Origin: Ferranicluibacter rubi
GTDB lineage: Bacteria > Pseudomonadota > Alphaproteobacteria > Rhizobiales > Rhizobiaceae
DNA: 64,000 nucleotides
Assembly: GCF_011603255.1 (NCBI RefSeq)
Contig: NZ_JAANCM010000002.1
Coordinates: 372,001-436,000 of the forward strand
Direction of reading: 5' to 3'
Positions 44,223-53,125 of the stretch are shown here, one piece after another. Below the pieces are notes generated by a model. The model was given only the letters and a program-made list of their open reading frames with translations. It was not told the origin of the DNA and searched no databases. Every line of letters starts with the position of its first letter. Within the stretch, counting starts at the first letter, position 1. The position numbers and the translations under genes are program-made.

Positions 44223-46217
44223 ATGTCCGTTGCCCTCACATTCCCCGATGGCTCCATTCGCGAATACGCGCCCGGCACGACCGGCCGCGAGGTCGCCGAG
44301 TCGATTTCCAAGTCGCTGGCCAAGAAGGCCGTCGCCATCGCGCTCGACGGCAAGCTGCGCGACCTGTCCGATCCGGTCGAGAACGGCCGCCTTGAAATCG
44401 TCACCCGCGAAGACCCGCGCGCGCTGGAACTGATCCGCCACGATGCCGCCCACGTCATGGCGGAGGCCGTGCAGGAGCTCTGGCCCGGTACGCAGGTGAC
44501 GATCGGACCGGTCATCGAGAACGGCTTCTATTATGACTTCGCGAAGGCCGAGCCCTTCACGCCCGACGATCTGCCGAAGATCGAAAAACGGATGAAGGAG
44601 ATCATCCAGCGCAACAAGCCTTTCACCAAGGAAGTCTGGCCACGCGACAAGGCCCGTCAGGTATTTGCCGACAAGGGCGAGGCCTACAAGGTCGAACTGG
44701 TCGATGCGATCGCCGAAGGGCAGGACCTGAAGATCTACTACCAGGGCGACTGGTTCGACCTCTGCCGCGGGCCGCATATGGCATCCACGGGTCAGATCGG
44801 TACGGCCTTCAAGCTGATGAAGGTGGCCGGCGCTTACTGGCGCGGCGACAGCAACAATCCGATGCTGACCCGCATCTACGGCACGGCCTGGCACAGCCAG
44901 GAAGACCTCGACCACTATCTGAACGTTCTCGCCGAAGCCGAGAAGCGCGACCACCGCAAGCTCGGCCGCGAAATGGACCTGTTCCATTTCCAGGAAGAGG
45001 GACCGGGCGTTGTCTTCTGGCACGGCAAGGGCTGGCGCATCTTCCAGACCCTCGTCGCCTATATGCGTCGCCGTCTCGCCGGCACCTATCAGGAGGTCAA
45101 CGCACCGCAGGTTCTGGACAAGTCGCTGTGGGAAACGTCCGGCCACTGGGGCTGGTACCGCGACAACATGTTCAAGGTGACGGTCGCTGGCGACGATACG
45201 GATGACGATCGCGTCTTCGCGCTCAAGCCGATGAACTGCCCGGGCCACGTGCAGATCTTCAAGCATGGCCTGAAGTCCTACCGCGAACTGCCCATCAGGC
45301 TTGCGGAATTCGGCAACGTCCACCGCTACGAACCCTCGGGCGCGCTGCACGGGCTGATGCGCGTGCGTGGCTTCACGCAGGACGATGCGCATGTCTTCTG
45401 CACTGACGAGCAGATGGCCGCCGAATGCCTACGCATCAACGACCTGATCCTCTCGGTCTATGAGGATTTCGGTTTCGACGAGGTTGTGGTCAAGCTCTCC
45501 ACGCGCCCGGAAAAGCGCGTCGGTTCCGACGAACTCTGGGATCGCGCCGAAAGCGTGATGACGGATGTGCTGAAGACCATCGAGGCGCAGTCGGAAGGCC
45601 GCATCAAGACCGGCATTCTGCCGGGCGAGGGCGCCTTCTACGGTCCGAAGTTCGAATATACGCTGAAGGACGCCATCGGCCGTGAGTGGCAGTGCGGCAC
45701 GACGCAGGTCGACTTCAACCTGCCGGAACGCTTCGGTGCCTTCTACATCGACAGCAACTCGGAAAAGACGAAGCCCGTCATGATCCACCGCGCCATCTGT
45801 GGTTCGATGGAGCGGTTCCTCGGCATTCTCATCGAGAACTTCGCCGGTCACATGCCGCTGTGGGTCTCGCCGCTGCAGATCGTCGTCGCCACCATCACCT
45901 CCGAGGCCGATGCCTATGGCGAGGAAGTGGCCGAACTCCTGCGCGAGGCTGGCCTTACGGTCGAGACCGACTTCCGCAATGAGAAGATCAACTACAAGGT
46001 CCGCGAACACTCGGTCACCAAGGTGCCGGTCATCATCGTCTGCGGTAAGCGGGAAGCGGAAGAGCGCACCGTCAACATCCGCCGTCTCGGCAGCCAAGCC
46101 CAGACGCCGATGACGCTCGATGACGCCATCACAAGCCTGGTGGACGAGGCGACACCGCCAGACCTTCGCCGTAAGGCAGAGGCCAAGAAGGCACGCGCTG
46201 CCGCCGCTGCGGTCTGA
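44223..46217 (+). CDS. thrS: Threonyl-tRNA synthetase
   Basis: Class II synthetase (664 residues). TGS domain 1-62, editing domain with His73-x3-His77 and Cys181-Arg-Gly-Pro-His185, catalytic core with Met-Asn-Cys-Pro-Gly-His (zinc-binding Cys), and C-terminal anticodon-binding domain from about 545. ATG 44223 follows AGGAGAAACAGC. An in-frame extension to 44031 overlaps yidD and is not homologous. A terminator follows. Confidence 0.97.
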   Translation: MSVALTFPDGSIREYAPGTTGREVAESISKSLAKKAVAIALDGKLRDLSDPVENGRLEIVTREDPRALELIRHDAAHVMAEAVQELWPGTQVTIGPVIENGFYYDFAKAEPFTPDDLPKIEKRMKEIIQRNKPFTKEVWPRDKARQVFADKGEAYKVELVDAIAEGQDLKIYYQGDWFDLCRGPHMASTGQIGTAFKLMKVAGAYWRGDSNNPMLTRIYGTAWHSQEDLDHYLNVLAEAEKRDHRKLGREMDLFHFQEEGPGVVFWHGKGWRIFQTLVAYMRRRLAGTYQEVNAPQVLDKSLWETSGHWGWYRDNMFKVTVAGDDTDDDRVFALKPMNCPGHVQIFKHGLKSYRELPIRLAEFGNVHRYEPSGALHGLMRVRGFTQDDAHVFCTDEQMAAECLRINDLILSVYEDFGFDEVVVKLSTRPEKRVGSDELWDRAESVMTDVLKTIEAQSEGRIKTGILPGEGAFYGPKFEYTLKDAIGREWQCGTTQVDFNLPERFGAFYIDSNSEKTKPVMIHRAICGSMERFLGILIENFAGHMPLWVSPLQIVVATITSEADAYGEEVAELLREAGLTVETDFRNEKINYKVREHSVTKVPVIIVCGKREAEERTVNIRRLGSQAQTPMTLDDAITSLVDEATPPDLRRKAEAKKARAAAAAV

Positions 46218-46238
46218 TCGTCTCGACGGACAATAAGC

Positions 46239-46269
46239 AAAAAGCCGGGCCTCAGGGTCCGGCTTTTTG
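46239..46269. terminator. Bidirectional terminator between thrS and the secreted protein gene
   Basis: Perfect 10-bp stem AAAAAGCCGG / CCGGCTTTTT (46239-46248 and 46259-46268), 10-nt loop. A-tract and T-tract on the two sides let it serve both convergent genes. Confidence 0.9.
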
Positions 46270-46296
46270 TCATTTCACCAGGTGCGTGTTGCCAGC

Positions 46297-47352
46297 TCAA
46301 TCCTGAGCGCTGGCAGGCGCGACGGCTGCGGACTGGGCGCCCGGTTGTGCCGCCGTGTTCGACAGCAGCACCTCGACATCGGCATTCACGCCCGCCGTCA
46401 CGGTGAAGTCGCGCTGGTAGATCTTCTCGTTGTTGCGGGCGACGGCGCTATAGTCGCCTTCGGCCAGCACAAGCGTGGGAAAGGCGCCGACGCTTTCGCT
46501 GACCACGTCGCCGGATGCGGTCAGGATCGACCAGGCTGTATCGGCGATCGCCTCGCCGCCGGGCTCCGCGACCAGTTTCAAGGTCAGTTTGGCGGCCCGG
46601 TGCTGAATCGTCGCTTCGGTCAGTTTGCCCGCTTCCACCTGGATATCGGCACGGATAACCGCGTTCACGGACCCGTAATTCGAAACGACGTGATAGGTGC
46701 CGGTGTTCAGCCGCACGACGGTGCTGGGCTTCACATCCGCTACCACCAGCGCCCGCTCGCCGTCTCCCTTCACATCGGAAGAGAAGATCGAGAAGGAAAG
46801 CTCGCCCTGCGGGATACGAACATCCGCGCCCGAGACGGCGTTGAGCGTGACGCCGCCTGCGTCGAGCACCAGTACCTGCCGTTCAAAGCTGCCGGTTTCC
46901 GCAACGCGGATCTTGCGTGTGGCGCCGGCACGCCCGAAGGCGACGTTGACGAAATATTCGCCCGGCACCAGCTGAAACGCGGCCGAACCGCCCTGCGACG
47001 TCGCGACCAGCGGCAGTTTGCCGTCGGAGCCGGGGATGGGGCTGAACACGCGCCACGTCAGGCCCTGCTCCACGGCACCGCCCTTGTCCTTGAGAAGTGC
47101 CTCCAGCCGCACGTCGCGGGTGGTCGGTCCGTGCGCGGCTTCGCTCGGGATGACCGGGCTGAAACTGTTCAGCTTGGGCATCTTCGTCGGTGCGGAGATC
47201 GACGGAAAGCTCTTGAAAGGATCGTCCTGAACGTCCTGCGCCCATGTGCTGCCAGCCGTGCCGCCAGCTGCGCCGAAAGCAATCAGGGCAGCAAGGGCAA
47301 GGCCCGGGCGAGGGGCCGGGGGCAGGCAGCGAAGAAGAGCCGGGTAACGCAT
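46297..47352 (-). CDS. Secreted hypothetical protein
   Basis: 351 residues with a typical signal peptide (basic start, hydrophobic 18-32, cleavage near Ala-Gln-Asp at 37-39). The mature part is a series of beta-rich repeats of the type Gly-x-Tyr-x-Val-x-x-x-x-Gly, as in carboxypeptidase-regulatory or PEGA-like folds. The C-terminus is Ala/Pro-rich. No catalytic motif. It is widespread in rhizobia as far as I recall; function unknown. ATG 47352 starts the signal peptide. Confidence 0.75.
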   Translation of the reverse strand: MRYPALLRCLPPAPRPGLALAALIAFGAAGGTAGSTWAQDVQDDPFKSFPSISAPTKMPKLNSFSPVIPSEAAHGPTTRDVRLEALLKDKGGAVEQGLTWRVFSPIPGSDGKLPLVATSQGGSAAFQLVPGEYFVNVAFGRAGATRKIRVAETGSFERQVLVLDAGGVTLNAVSGADVRIPQGELSFSIFSSDVKGDGERALVVADVKPSTVVRLNTGTYHVVSNYGSVNAVIRADIQVEAGKLTEATIQHRAAKLTLKLVAEPGGEAIADTAWSILTASGDVVSESVGAFPTLVLAEGDYSAVARNNEKIYQRDFTVTAGVNADVEVLLSNTAAQPGAQSAAVAPASAQD

Positions 47353-47635
47353 GATACGGTTGACTTCCTGACGAGGTGGCTCCACTTGAGACGCCGGTAT
47401 GGCGAATTCGTGGCTACCGGCAATGGACCTCACCTGCGGCAACCTACTGCATAATGTGCAGGACCGGTACAGGGTTGCGCAAGGTTAAAGCATCTCCGTT
47501 GTGCATATCGGTATGCGGCGCCACGCTCGGGCCTTCGTGCCAAGGCATTCCGGCCGGCGGATGACGTCGGCAGCAGACGACATTCCGGCATGCGACGGCC
47601 TCCGTCGCAGGACCGCTTCCGTGAAAGTGACCGAC

Positions 47636-48220
47636 ATGACGACGGCTCCCGGCCTCAAGGACTACCTCGCAACGCGCCGCTCCATCCCCGCCTTTCAGAT
47701 GTGCGAACCCGGACCCGGGCAGGCGGAGATCGAGGAGATGCTGACGCTTGCCTCGCGCGTTCCCGATCACGGCAAGCTCGCGCCGTGGCGCTTCATCGTC
47801 TATCGCGGCGAAGAACGTGGCCGTATCAGCGCGGACCTTGCCCGCCTGGCGCTGGAAGCGAAGCCGGATCTCTCCGAGGAGATGATCAAGGTCGAGAACA
47901 CGCGGCTGACCCGCGCGCCGGTCGTCGTCGCCGTCGTCAGCACGGCCGCGCCGCATGCCAAGGTGCCGGAGTGGGAGCAGATCATGTCGGCCGGTGCCGT
48001 CTGCCTCAACCTGCTGATGGCCGCCAATGCGCTCGGCTATTGCTCGAACTGGCTGAGCGAGTGGTTCGCGTTCGATCAGCGCGCCTTTCCGGTTCTCGGC
48101 ATTCGGGACAATGAGAAGGTCGCCGGCTTCATCCATATCGGCTCGCCGCAGGTGCCGCCGACGGAGCGTCCGCGTCCGGCGCTTTCCGATATCGTCACCT
48201 GGGTCGGCAGCGACTCGTAA
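47636..48220 (+). CDS. Nitroreductase family protein (YdjA-like)
   Basis: FMN-dependent oxidoreductase (194 residues), short nitroreductase type. Thr-Arg-Arg-Ser-Ile-Pro near residue 13, [15 protein letters not shown] near 40 and the C-terminal Gly-Phe-Ile-His-Ile-Gly are family motifs. Substrate unknown. A GTG at 47621 is an alternative start. The next gene is also flavin-related and 10 nt downstream. Confidence 0.9.
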   Translation: MTTAPGLKDYLATRRSIPAFQMCEPGPGQAEIEEMLTLASRVPDHGKLAPWRFIVYRGEERGRISADLARLALEAKPDLSEEMIKVENTRLTRAPVVVAVVSTAAPHAKVPEWEQIMSAGAVCLNLLMAANALGYCSNWLSEWFAFDQRAFPVLGIRDNEKVAGFIHIGSPQVPPTERPRPALSDIVTWVGSDS

Positions 48221-48230
48221 AGGCTCTGTG

Positions 48231-48833
48231 ATGTTCTATCCGACCGACACCAACGCTCACGGCCTGCCGCACGATCCGTTCAAGGCCATCGTCTCGCCGC
48301 GACCGATCGGCTGGATCGGTACGCGGGCAAAGGACGGCAGCTTCAATCTCGCGCCCTATTCCTTCTTCAATGCCATCTGCGATGTGCCGAAGATGGTGAT
48401 GTTCTCGTCTTCGGGGTGGAAGGACACGGTCCGCAACATTGAGGAGACCGGTGTCTTCACCGCCAGCTTCGTCAGCCGAGACCTTATCGACCCGATGAAC
48501 CGCTCGTCGGCCCCGTTGCCGCATGGGGAAAGCGAGTTCGCCGCCGCCGGTCTGACGCCGGTCGATGGAAACCTCGTCGAGGCACCGTTCGTCGGCGAGG
48601 CCTATGCTGCGCTCGAATGCCGGATGACGGAGATGTTCCGGCCTAAGACCTTGTCGGGCGAGCCCGCCGAAAACCATGTGGTCATCGGGCAGGTGGTCGG
48701 TATCCACATCCGCGAGGAAGCCCTGCGAGACGGTCGCTTCGACATGGCGAAGGCGCGTCCGGTCGGCCGGCTCGGCTACATGGACTATGCCGACGCCGGC
48801 GATGTCTTCGAACTGGTTCGCCCGAAGCGCTGA
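48231..48833 (+). CDS. Flavin reductase-like FMN-binding protein
   Basis: 200-residue protein of the flavin reductase/DIM6-NTAB split-barrel family, with Ser-Pro-Arg-Pro-Ile-Gly-Trp-Ile near residue 23 and Asn-Leu-Ala-Pro-Tyr-Ser-Phe-Phe-Asn-Ala near 42. Probably binds FMN and reduces flavin or an unknown substrate. It is co-oriented with and 10 nt after the nitroreductase, suggesting a shared redox task. Confidence 0.9.
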   Translation: MFYPTDTNAHGLPHDPFKAIVSPRPIGWIGTRAKDGSFNLAPYSFFNAICDVPKMVMFSSSGWKDTVRNIEETGVFTASFVSRDLIDPMNRSSAPLPHGESEFAAAGLTPVDGNLVEAPFVGEAYAALECRMTEMFRPKTLSGEPAENHVVIGQVVGIHIREEALRDGRFDMAKARPVGRLGYMDYADAGDVFELVRPKR

Positions 48834-48864
48834 GCTGTATAGTCGGACGCCCTACTTAGAAGCG

Positions 48865-49527
48865 TCAGTCCGGGCGGCCGTCTTGCCCCAGCGCCATCCA
48901 TTGCGCCGCCGTCCGCACGAGCACGTTCCGGAACCCATAATCCAGCGCGGCATCGCGCAGGCGCTCCAGCGCATCCCCATCGATTTCGCCCGAGGGAAGA
49001 GACCAAAAGCAGGGTACGCCGGCGCTCGCAGCCTGCAGGATCATGTAGCCACGCGCCATGATGACAGCCGGGAATGTGGACCGAGCAGCCTTCGCCGGCA
49101 GGCCGAGGGCATCGGCAAGTGCGTCCTCGTCCAGCACCAGCGCGATCAGACGAACTGACGCGCCGGACAGGTGTTCTGTACCGAGGAAACTCGCCGGCGA
49201 CGTGCCGAAGACGGCAACGATCGAAAGACTGCCGGCCGCAAGTCCGGCTTCCGCCTCGATCACCCCGAGCGCAACGTCTGCCGCCTGCAGATCGGCGCGT
49301 CCCCGACAGTCTGGCAGCAAAATCCCATCCGGGCGGAGGGTTTCGAAAACGGCTGTGGCATCGTCTCGCTCGAGCGCATCGAGGCTGGCCTCAAGGAGCA
49401 GACGCTGCGGGCGCGGTGTGGGAACAGGGTCCTCCAACCCGATCACGACGGCGAAGGCTGCCTCCGGTGGCGTGTCGCCCGGGGCCAGTCGCACGATCGG
49501 ACCGGTTTCGCTGGCGTTAATCGACAT
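48865..49527 (-). CDS. HpcH/CitE aldolase-like protein, divergent
   Basis: 220 residues. Several segments recall CitE/HpcH beta/alpha barrels: Gly-Leu-Glu-Asp-Pro-Val near residue 30, Asp-Gly-Ile-Leu-Leu-Pro near 67, and Ala-Arg-Gly-Tyr-Met-Ile-Leu-Gln-Ala-Ala-Ser-Ala-Gly-Val-Pro near 158. The barrel is short and the usual metal-binding Glu-Asp pair is not evident, so a degenerate or repurposed enzyme is likely. Assignment is tentative. Confidence 0.55.
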   Translation of the reverse strand: MSINASETGPIVRLAPGDTPPEAAFAVVIGLEDPVPTPRPQRLLLEASLDALERDDATAVFETLRPDGILLPDCRGRADLQAADVALGVIEAEAGLAAGSLSIVAVFGTSPASFLGTEHLSGASVRLIALVLDEDALADALGLPAKAARSTFPAVIMARGYMILQAASAGVPCFWSLPSGEIDGDALERLRDAALDYGFRNVLVRTAAQWMALGQDGRPD

Positions 49528-49602
49528 GGTGAACCAATCTTAAACGTTTCGCATCTAACGTGACGACATCAGCATCTGTTCGTTTTGCGTAGTGGGGCGT
49601 CG

Positions 49603-50730
49603 GTGATCATACAAGCATTTCTTCGCTGGGTCGAAACCGCCAAGGCAACGGACCGCGCTCGCGCCGCCAGCGCCCTGGCGCGCGCCTATTGTGCGAAGGA
49701 TGGCGACCGGATCGACCGGCATGCCGCCGATATGGCGATGACCTTTCTTCTGGACGATCCCTCGCCGAAGGTGCGTCTGGCCCTTGCCGAAGCGCTGGCG
49801 TCGGCGAGGGACGCCCCACGTCCGATCATTCTGTCGTTGGCCGAAGACCAGCCGGAGATCGCCTTCGCCGTCGCCACCCGCTCCCCCGTTCTCTCCGATG
49901 ACGACCTGATCGATCTCGCGGCGCGCGGAACGCCCGAGCTGCGCGCCTTCATCGCCTCCCGCAGAACGGTGTCTCGCACGGTGGCGGCTGCCATCGGCGA
50001 GATCGGCGGCGTGCCGGAGGTCGTGATCCTCCTCGAAAATTCCTCGGCCGACCTGTCGCGCCGAACCCTGAAGCGTCTCGCGGACCGTCATGGAGATGTT
50101 TGCACCGTGCGCAACATGCTTCTGGAGCGCGAGGATCTGCCGGCCGATGCGCGGCAGGTTCTGGTCGAGCATGTCGGTACCGCGCTCAACGGCACGGCCT
50201 TCCTTCAAGCCGTGGTCGGCACCGAACGCCTGCAACGCGTGGCCCGACAGGCCTGCGAAACCGCCGCCATCGACATGGCAGGCGAGGTCGCGGACGTGGA
50301 TATCAAGGCCTTGATCGCGGAACTCCGCGTTACCGGACGCCTGACGCCCGCTTTGCTGGTCAACGCGCTCTGCCATGGCCGCATCGACTTCTTCGCCGCC
50401 GCCATCGTAGACCTGACCGATGTTGGGGAAAAGCGGGTGCGCTCCATTCTCTCCGACGGGCGCACGCAAGCGCTCCAGGCTCTGTTCGAATCGGGCGGTC
50501 TCGGTCGCGAGATCGGCGCGCTCTTCGCGGAGGCCATCCTGATCTGGCGGAGAGAGCGACGGCAGGGCAGCCATCTCCCCGCAGCGTCCATCGCCGCGGT
50601 CCTCGTCCATCGCCTCCGCCAGACGCCGGATAGCTCCGGCCTATCGGAATGTGTGGAAAAGCTCGCCATCGCCGAGCAGCGGCGCTTCGCCCGCGATTAC
50701 GCCCAACTGGCTGCACGACAGGCGGCCTGA
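49603..50730 (+). CDS. DUF2336 family protein
   Basis: 375-residue alpha-helical protein of the alphaproteobacterial DUF2336 family, with HEAT-like repeats such as Pro-Ser-Pro-Lys-Val-Arg-Leu-Ala-Leu-Ala-Glu-Ala-Leu-Ala near residue 48 and Ala-Phe-Ala-Val-Ala-Thr-Arg-Ser. Soluble; function unknown. GTG 49603 is taken as start, with GGGG upstream; no ATG lies near. Confidence 0.82.
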   Translation: MIIQAFLRWVETAKATDRARAASALARAYCAKDGDRIDRHAADMAMTFLLDDPSPKVRLALAEALASARDAPRPIILSLAEDQPEIAFAVATRSPVLSDDDLIDLAARGTPELRAFIASRRTVSRTVAAAIGEIGGVPEVVILLENSSADLSRRTLKRLADRHGDVCTVRNMLLEREDLPADARQVLVEHVGTALNGTAFLQAVVGTERLQRVARQACETAAIDMAGEVADVDIKALIAELRVTGRLTPALLVNALCHGRIDFFAAAIVDLTDVGEKRVRSILSDGRTQALQALFESGGLGREIGALFAEAILIWRRERRQGSHLPAASIAAVLVHRLRQTPDSSGLSECVEKLAIAEQRRFARDYAQLAARQAA

Positions 50731-50875
50731 CACAAGCGGGCTCATCCCATCGGCTTGAGCATACCCCATGTCGAAGGGCTTTTGTCCGGCGAAGAATTCC
50801 GATTGCTGACGGGATACTGTAAGGCATGAGGCACGCCGGAAATGGCGAAGGTCATCGCATGCCAAGGAGAACCTC

Positions 50876-51898
50876 ATGTCCGAAACGAATCGGAGCGTCG
50901 TCGTCACCGGTGCGGGTGGGTTTCTCGGCCGCCATCTGACGCTGTCCCTTCTGCAGCGGGGCTATGCTGTCTGCGGAACCTTCCGCTCGGCCGTTCGTGG
51001 CAAACAGGCGAAGATGGCTCTCGAAGAGATGCACGGGCAGCCCACCGACAATCTCACCATCGCCCTCGCGGATCTGGAATCCGATGACGGTTGGTCGGCG
51101 GCGCTGAAGGGCGCCGATGCTCTGTTCCACACGGCCTCGCCCTTTCCGGCAAAGACGCCGGACGATCCACAGGACGTGATTCGGCCGGCTGTCGAGGGCA
51201 CCCGGCGCGTGTTACGGGCAGCGGCCGACGCCGGTATTCGACGCGTCGTGCTGACCTCATCGATTGCCGCCGTCATGTATGGCGATGGCGTGGCCCCCTA
51301 TGACGAGGGGAACTGGACGGACGCGGACGGCAAGTTCGCCACCGTCTACTACGCGTCGAAGACGCTTGCCGAGCGCGCCGCCTGGGCCGAGGCCGAAGCG
51401 CTGGGTCTCGACCTCACGGTGCTCTGCCCGGGTATGATCCTCGGTCCGATGATCGGAAAGACTGCTGCGACCTCGGTCGGGATCGTGCGCAATCTGCTGA
51501 ACGGCCGCTATCCCGCCATGCCCAAGTTTTCCGTGCCCGTCGTCGATGTCCGAGATGTCGCGACGGCGCATGTCTTGGCGCTCCAGACGGAGGCCGCGAT
51601 CGGCGAGCGGTTCATCATCGCCGGGCAGTCGCTGAGCATCGCGGAGATCGTCGCCATTCTCCGCGAGGTCGTTCCGGAGAGAGCGGGCAAGTTGCCCGGC
51701 ATGACCGTTCCGAACTGGACGGCCAAGGCCGCAGCCTCCATGCATCCCGGCCTTGCCATGATCGTGAAAGAGCTTGGACGCGACAACCGCGTGAACAGTG
51801 AGAAGGCACGACGCCTGCTCGGCTGGACAACCCGCCCGGAGCGCGACACCATCGCGGCAACTGCCGCGAGCCTGATCGCGGTCGGCTTGATCGTTTGA
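50876..51898 (+). CDS. NAD(P)-dependent epimerase/reductase of the dihydroflavonol reductase type
   Basis: Extended short-chain dehydrogenase (340 residues). Gly-Ala-Gly-Gly-Phe-Leu-Gly at 12-18 binds NAD(P). The catalytic Tyr-x3-Lys is in Tyr-Tyr-Ala-Ser-Lys near residue 159-163. The C-terminal part with Val-Pro-Val-Val-Asp-Val-Arg-Asp-Val-Ala resembles dihydroflavonol-4-reductase and carbonyl reductases. Substrate unknown. Confidence 0.88.
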   Translation: MSETNRSVVVTGAGGFLGRHLTLSLLQRGYAVCGTFRSAVRGKQAKMALEEMHGQPTDNLTIALADLESDDGWSAALKGADALFHTASPFPAKTPDDPQDVIRPAVEGTRRVLRAAADAGIRRVVLTSSIAAVMYGDGVAPYDEGNWTDADGKFATVYYASKTLAERAAWAEAEALGLDLTVLCPGMILGPMIGKTAATSVGIVRNLLNGRYPAMPKFSVPVVDVRDVATAHVLALQTEAAIGERFIIAGQSLSIAEIVAILREVVPERAGKLPGMTVPNWTAKAAASMHPGLAMIVKELGRDNRVNSEKARRLLGWTTRPERDTIAATAASLIAVGLIV

Positions 51899-51932
51899 CT
51901 GCAGGCACGTCGAGAGGGCCGTTCGTCGGACG

Positions 51933-52415
51933 TCAGCGGGCGATTCGCGTTGCAACCCAGGAATAGCCGTCACCCAGATAGTGAACGGGAACGGATATTG
52001 CGTGGCGGATCTTCTGCGTGTCCGGCAACACGCCGCGGATCATCGCATAAGCCCGCTGGGGGAGGGGCTGACGCTCTCCAGAGGCGACATCGGCCGGATG
52101 TGAAGCGGGTGGTGCGTTCGTAGACGTCGCTGTCGTGGGGGAGGCCGGCGCGGGAGTGGAGGCGAGCGGGGGTGCGGTAGGGGTGACAGTGCTGCTCTCC
52201 GCTGCCGTTGCGATTGATGCATCCACCGTCTTCTCGCACATGGCGACGATCACGGGATAACTGGCATTCGAATAGGCGGGGAGCTTTCGCTGGGATTGGT
52301 CGTCGCAGGCCGCCACCGTCTCCCATGAGCCCTTCACCGTATCGACATAATGGCACTGGCTGACGCTGTCGTCACATCCGAGAATCGTCATTACGACGAG
52401 TGCTGCAGTCACCAT
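51933..52415 (-). CDS. Hypothetical secreted or lipoprotein-like protein
   Basis: 160 residues. A short N-terminal hydrophobic stretch ends in Thr-Ile-Leu-Gly-Cys (10-14), a lipobox-like sequence, so it may be a lipoprotein. The region 70-105 is Ala/Pro/Thr-rich. Four cysteines (14, 21, 37, 60) lie in the first 60 residues. I do not recognise a domain. Confidence 0.6.
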   Translation of the reverse strand: MVTAALVVMTILGCDDSVSQCHYVDTVKGSWETVAACDDQSQRKLPAYSNASYPVIVAMCEKTVDASIATAAESSTVTPTAPPLASTPAPASPTTATSTNAPPASHPADVASGERQPLPQRAYAMIRGVLPDTQKIRHAISVPVHYLGDGYSWVATRIAR

Positions 52416-52638
52416 GATCTGTCCTGTCTCCTGTTTCGAAGACGATGGTAAACAAATCGTAGCTCGGAATTATGGCGCGAACATTCAAGCTGTTATCGAT
52501 TTCGCTTCGGCTTTGCCGCAGCATTTGCAAGCCGTGACCGCACACTCTGGATCACTGCCAGAATCAGTATAGAACCGGCTAAAGCAGCTTTTGCGGCTCT
52601 TCACCTTGCAGCTTCTCTTTCTCAGGAACCTAAGCCAA

Positions 52639-53097
52639 GTGACTCTGGACATTCGAAAAGAAACCCCACGCCAACCTGACGTCATCGATCTCCTCAACCA
52701 GTCGGACATCTACGCCCAGTCGCTCTATCCGGCGGAGAGCAACCATCTGGTCGATCTCGAGACGCTGGAAAAGCCGGAAGTCTCGTTCTTCGTTGCGCGG
52801 CATGACGGCGCCATCATCGGCTGCTGTGCGCTGGTGGCGGCCGGTGATGGCAGCGGCGAGATCAAGCGGATGTTCGTCGATCCGAAGGCGCGCGGCATGC
52901 GCGCAGGACGGTCTCTCCTCGACGCCATCGAGCAGACGGCGCGGGACACCGGACTGACGACGGTTCGGCTCGAAACCGGGATCTATCAGCCAGAAGCCAT
53001 CAGCCTCTACCGCAAGGCGGGCTACCGCGACATCGAGCCGTTCGGAAGCTACAAGCCCGATCCGCTCAGCCTCTTCATGGAAAAGATCGTCGCCTGA
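52639..53097 (+). CDS. GNAT-family N-acetyltransferase
   Basis: 152 residues from the chosen start. The acetyl-CoA site Val-Asp-Pro-Lys-Ala-Arg-Gly-Met-Arg-Ala-Gly-Arg is at about 79-90, and Leu-Tyr-Arg-Lys-Ala-Gly-Tyr near the C-terminus is typical. GTG 52639 with AGGAA about 10 nt upstream is preferred over a TTG at 52591. Substrate unknown. Confidence 0.85.
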   Translation: MTLDIRKETPRQPDVIDLLNQSDIYAQSLYPAESNHLVDLETLEKPEVSFFVARHDGAIIGCCALVAAGDGSGEIKRMFVDPKARGMRAGRSLLDAIEQTARDTGLTTVRLETGIYQPEAISLYRKAGYRDIEPFGSYKPDPLSLFMEKIVA

Positions 53098-53125
53098 CCA
53101 ATAGGGACGGGCGCAGCGCTGCCGA

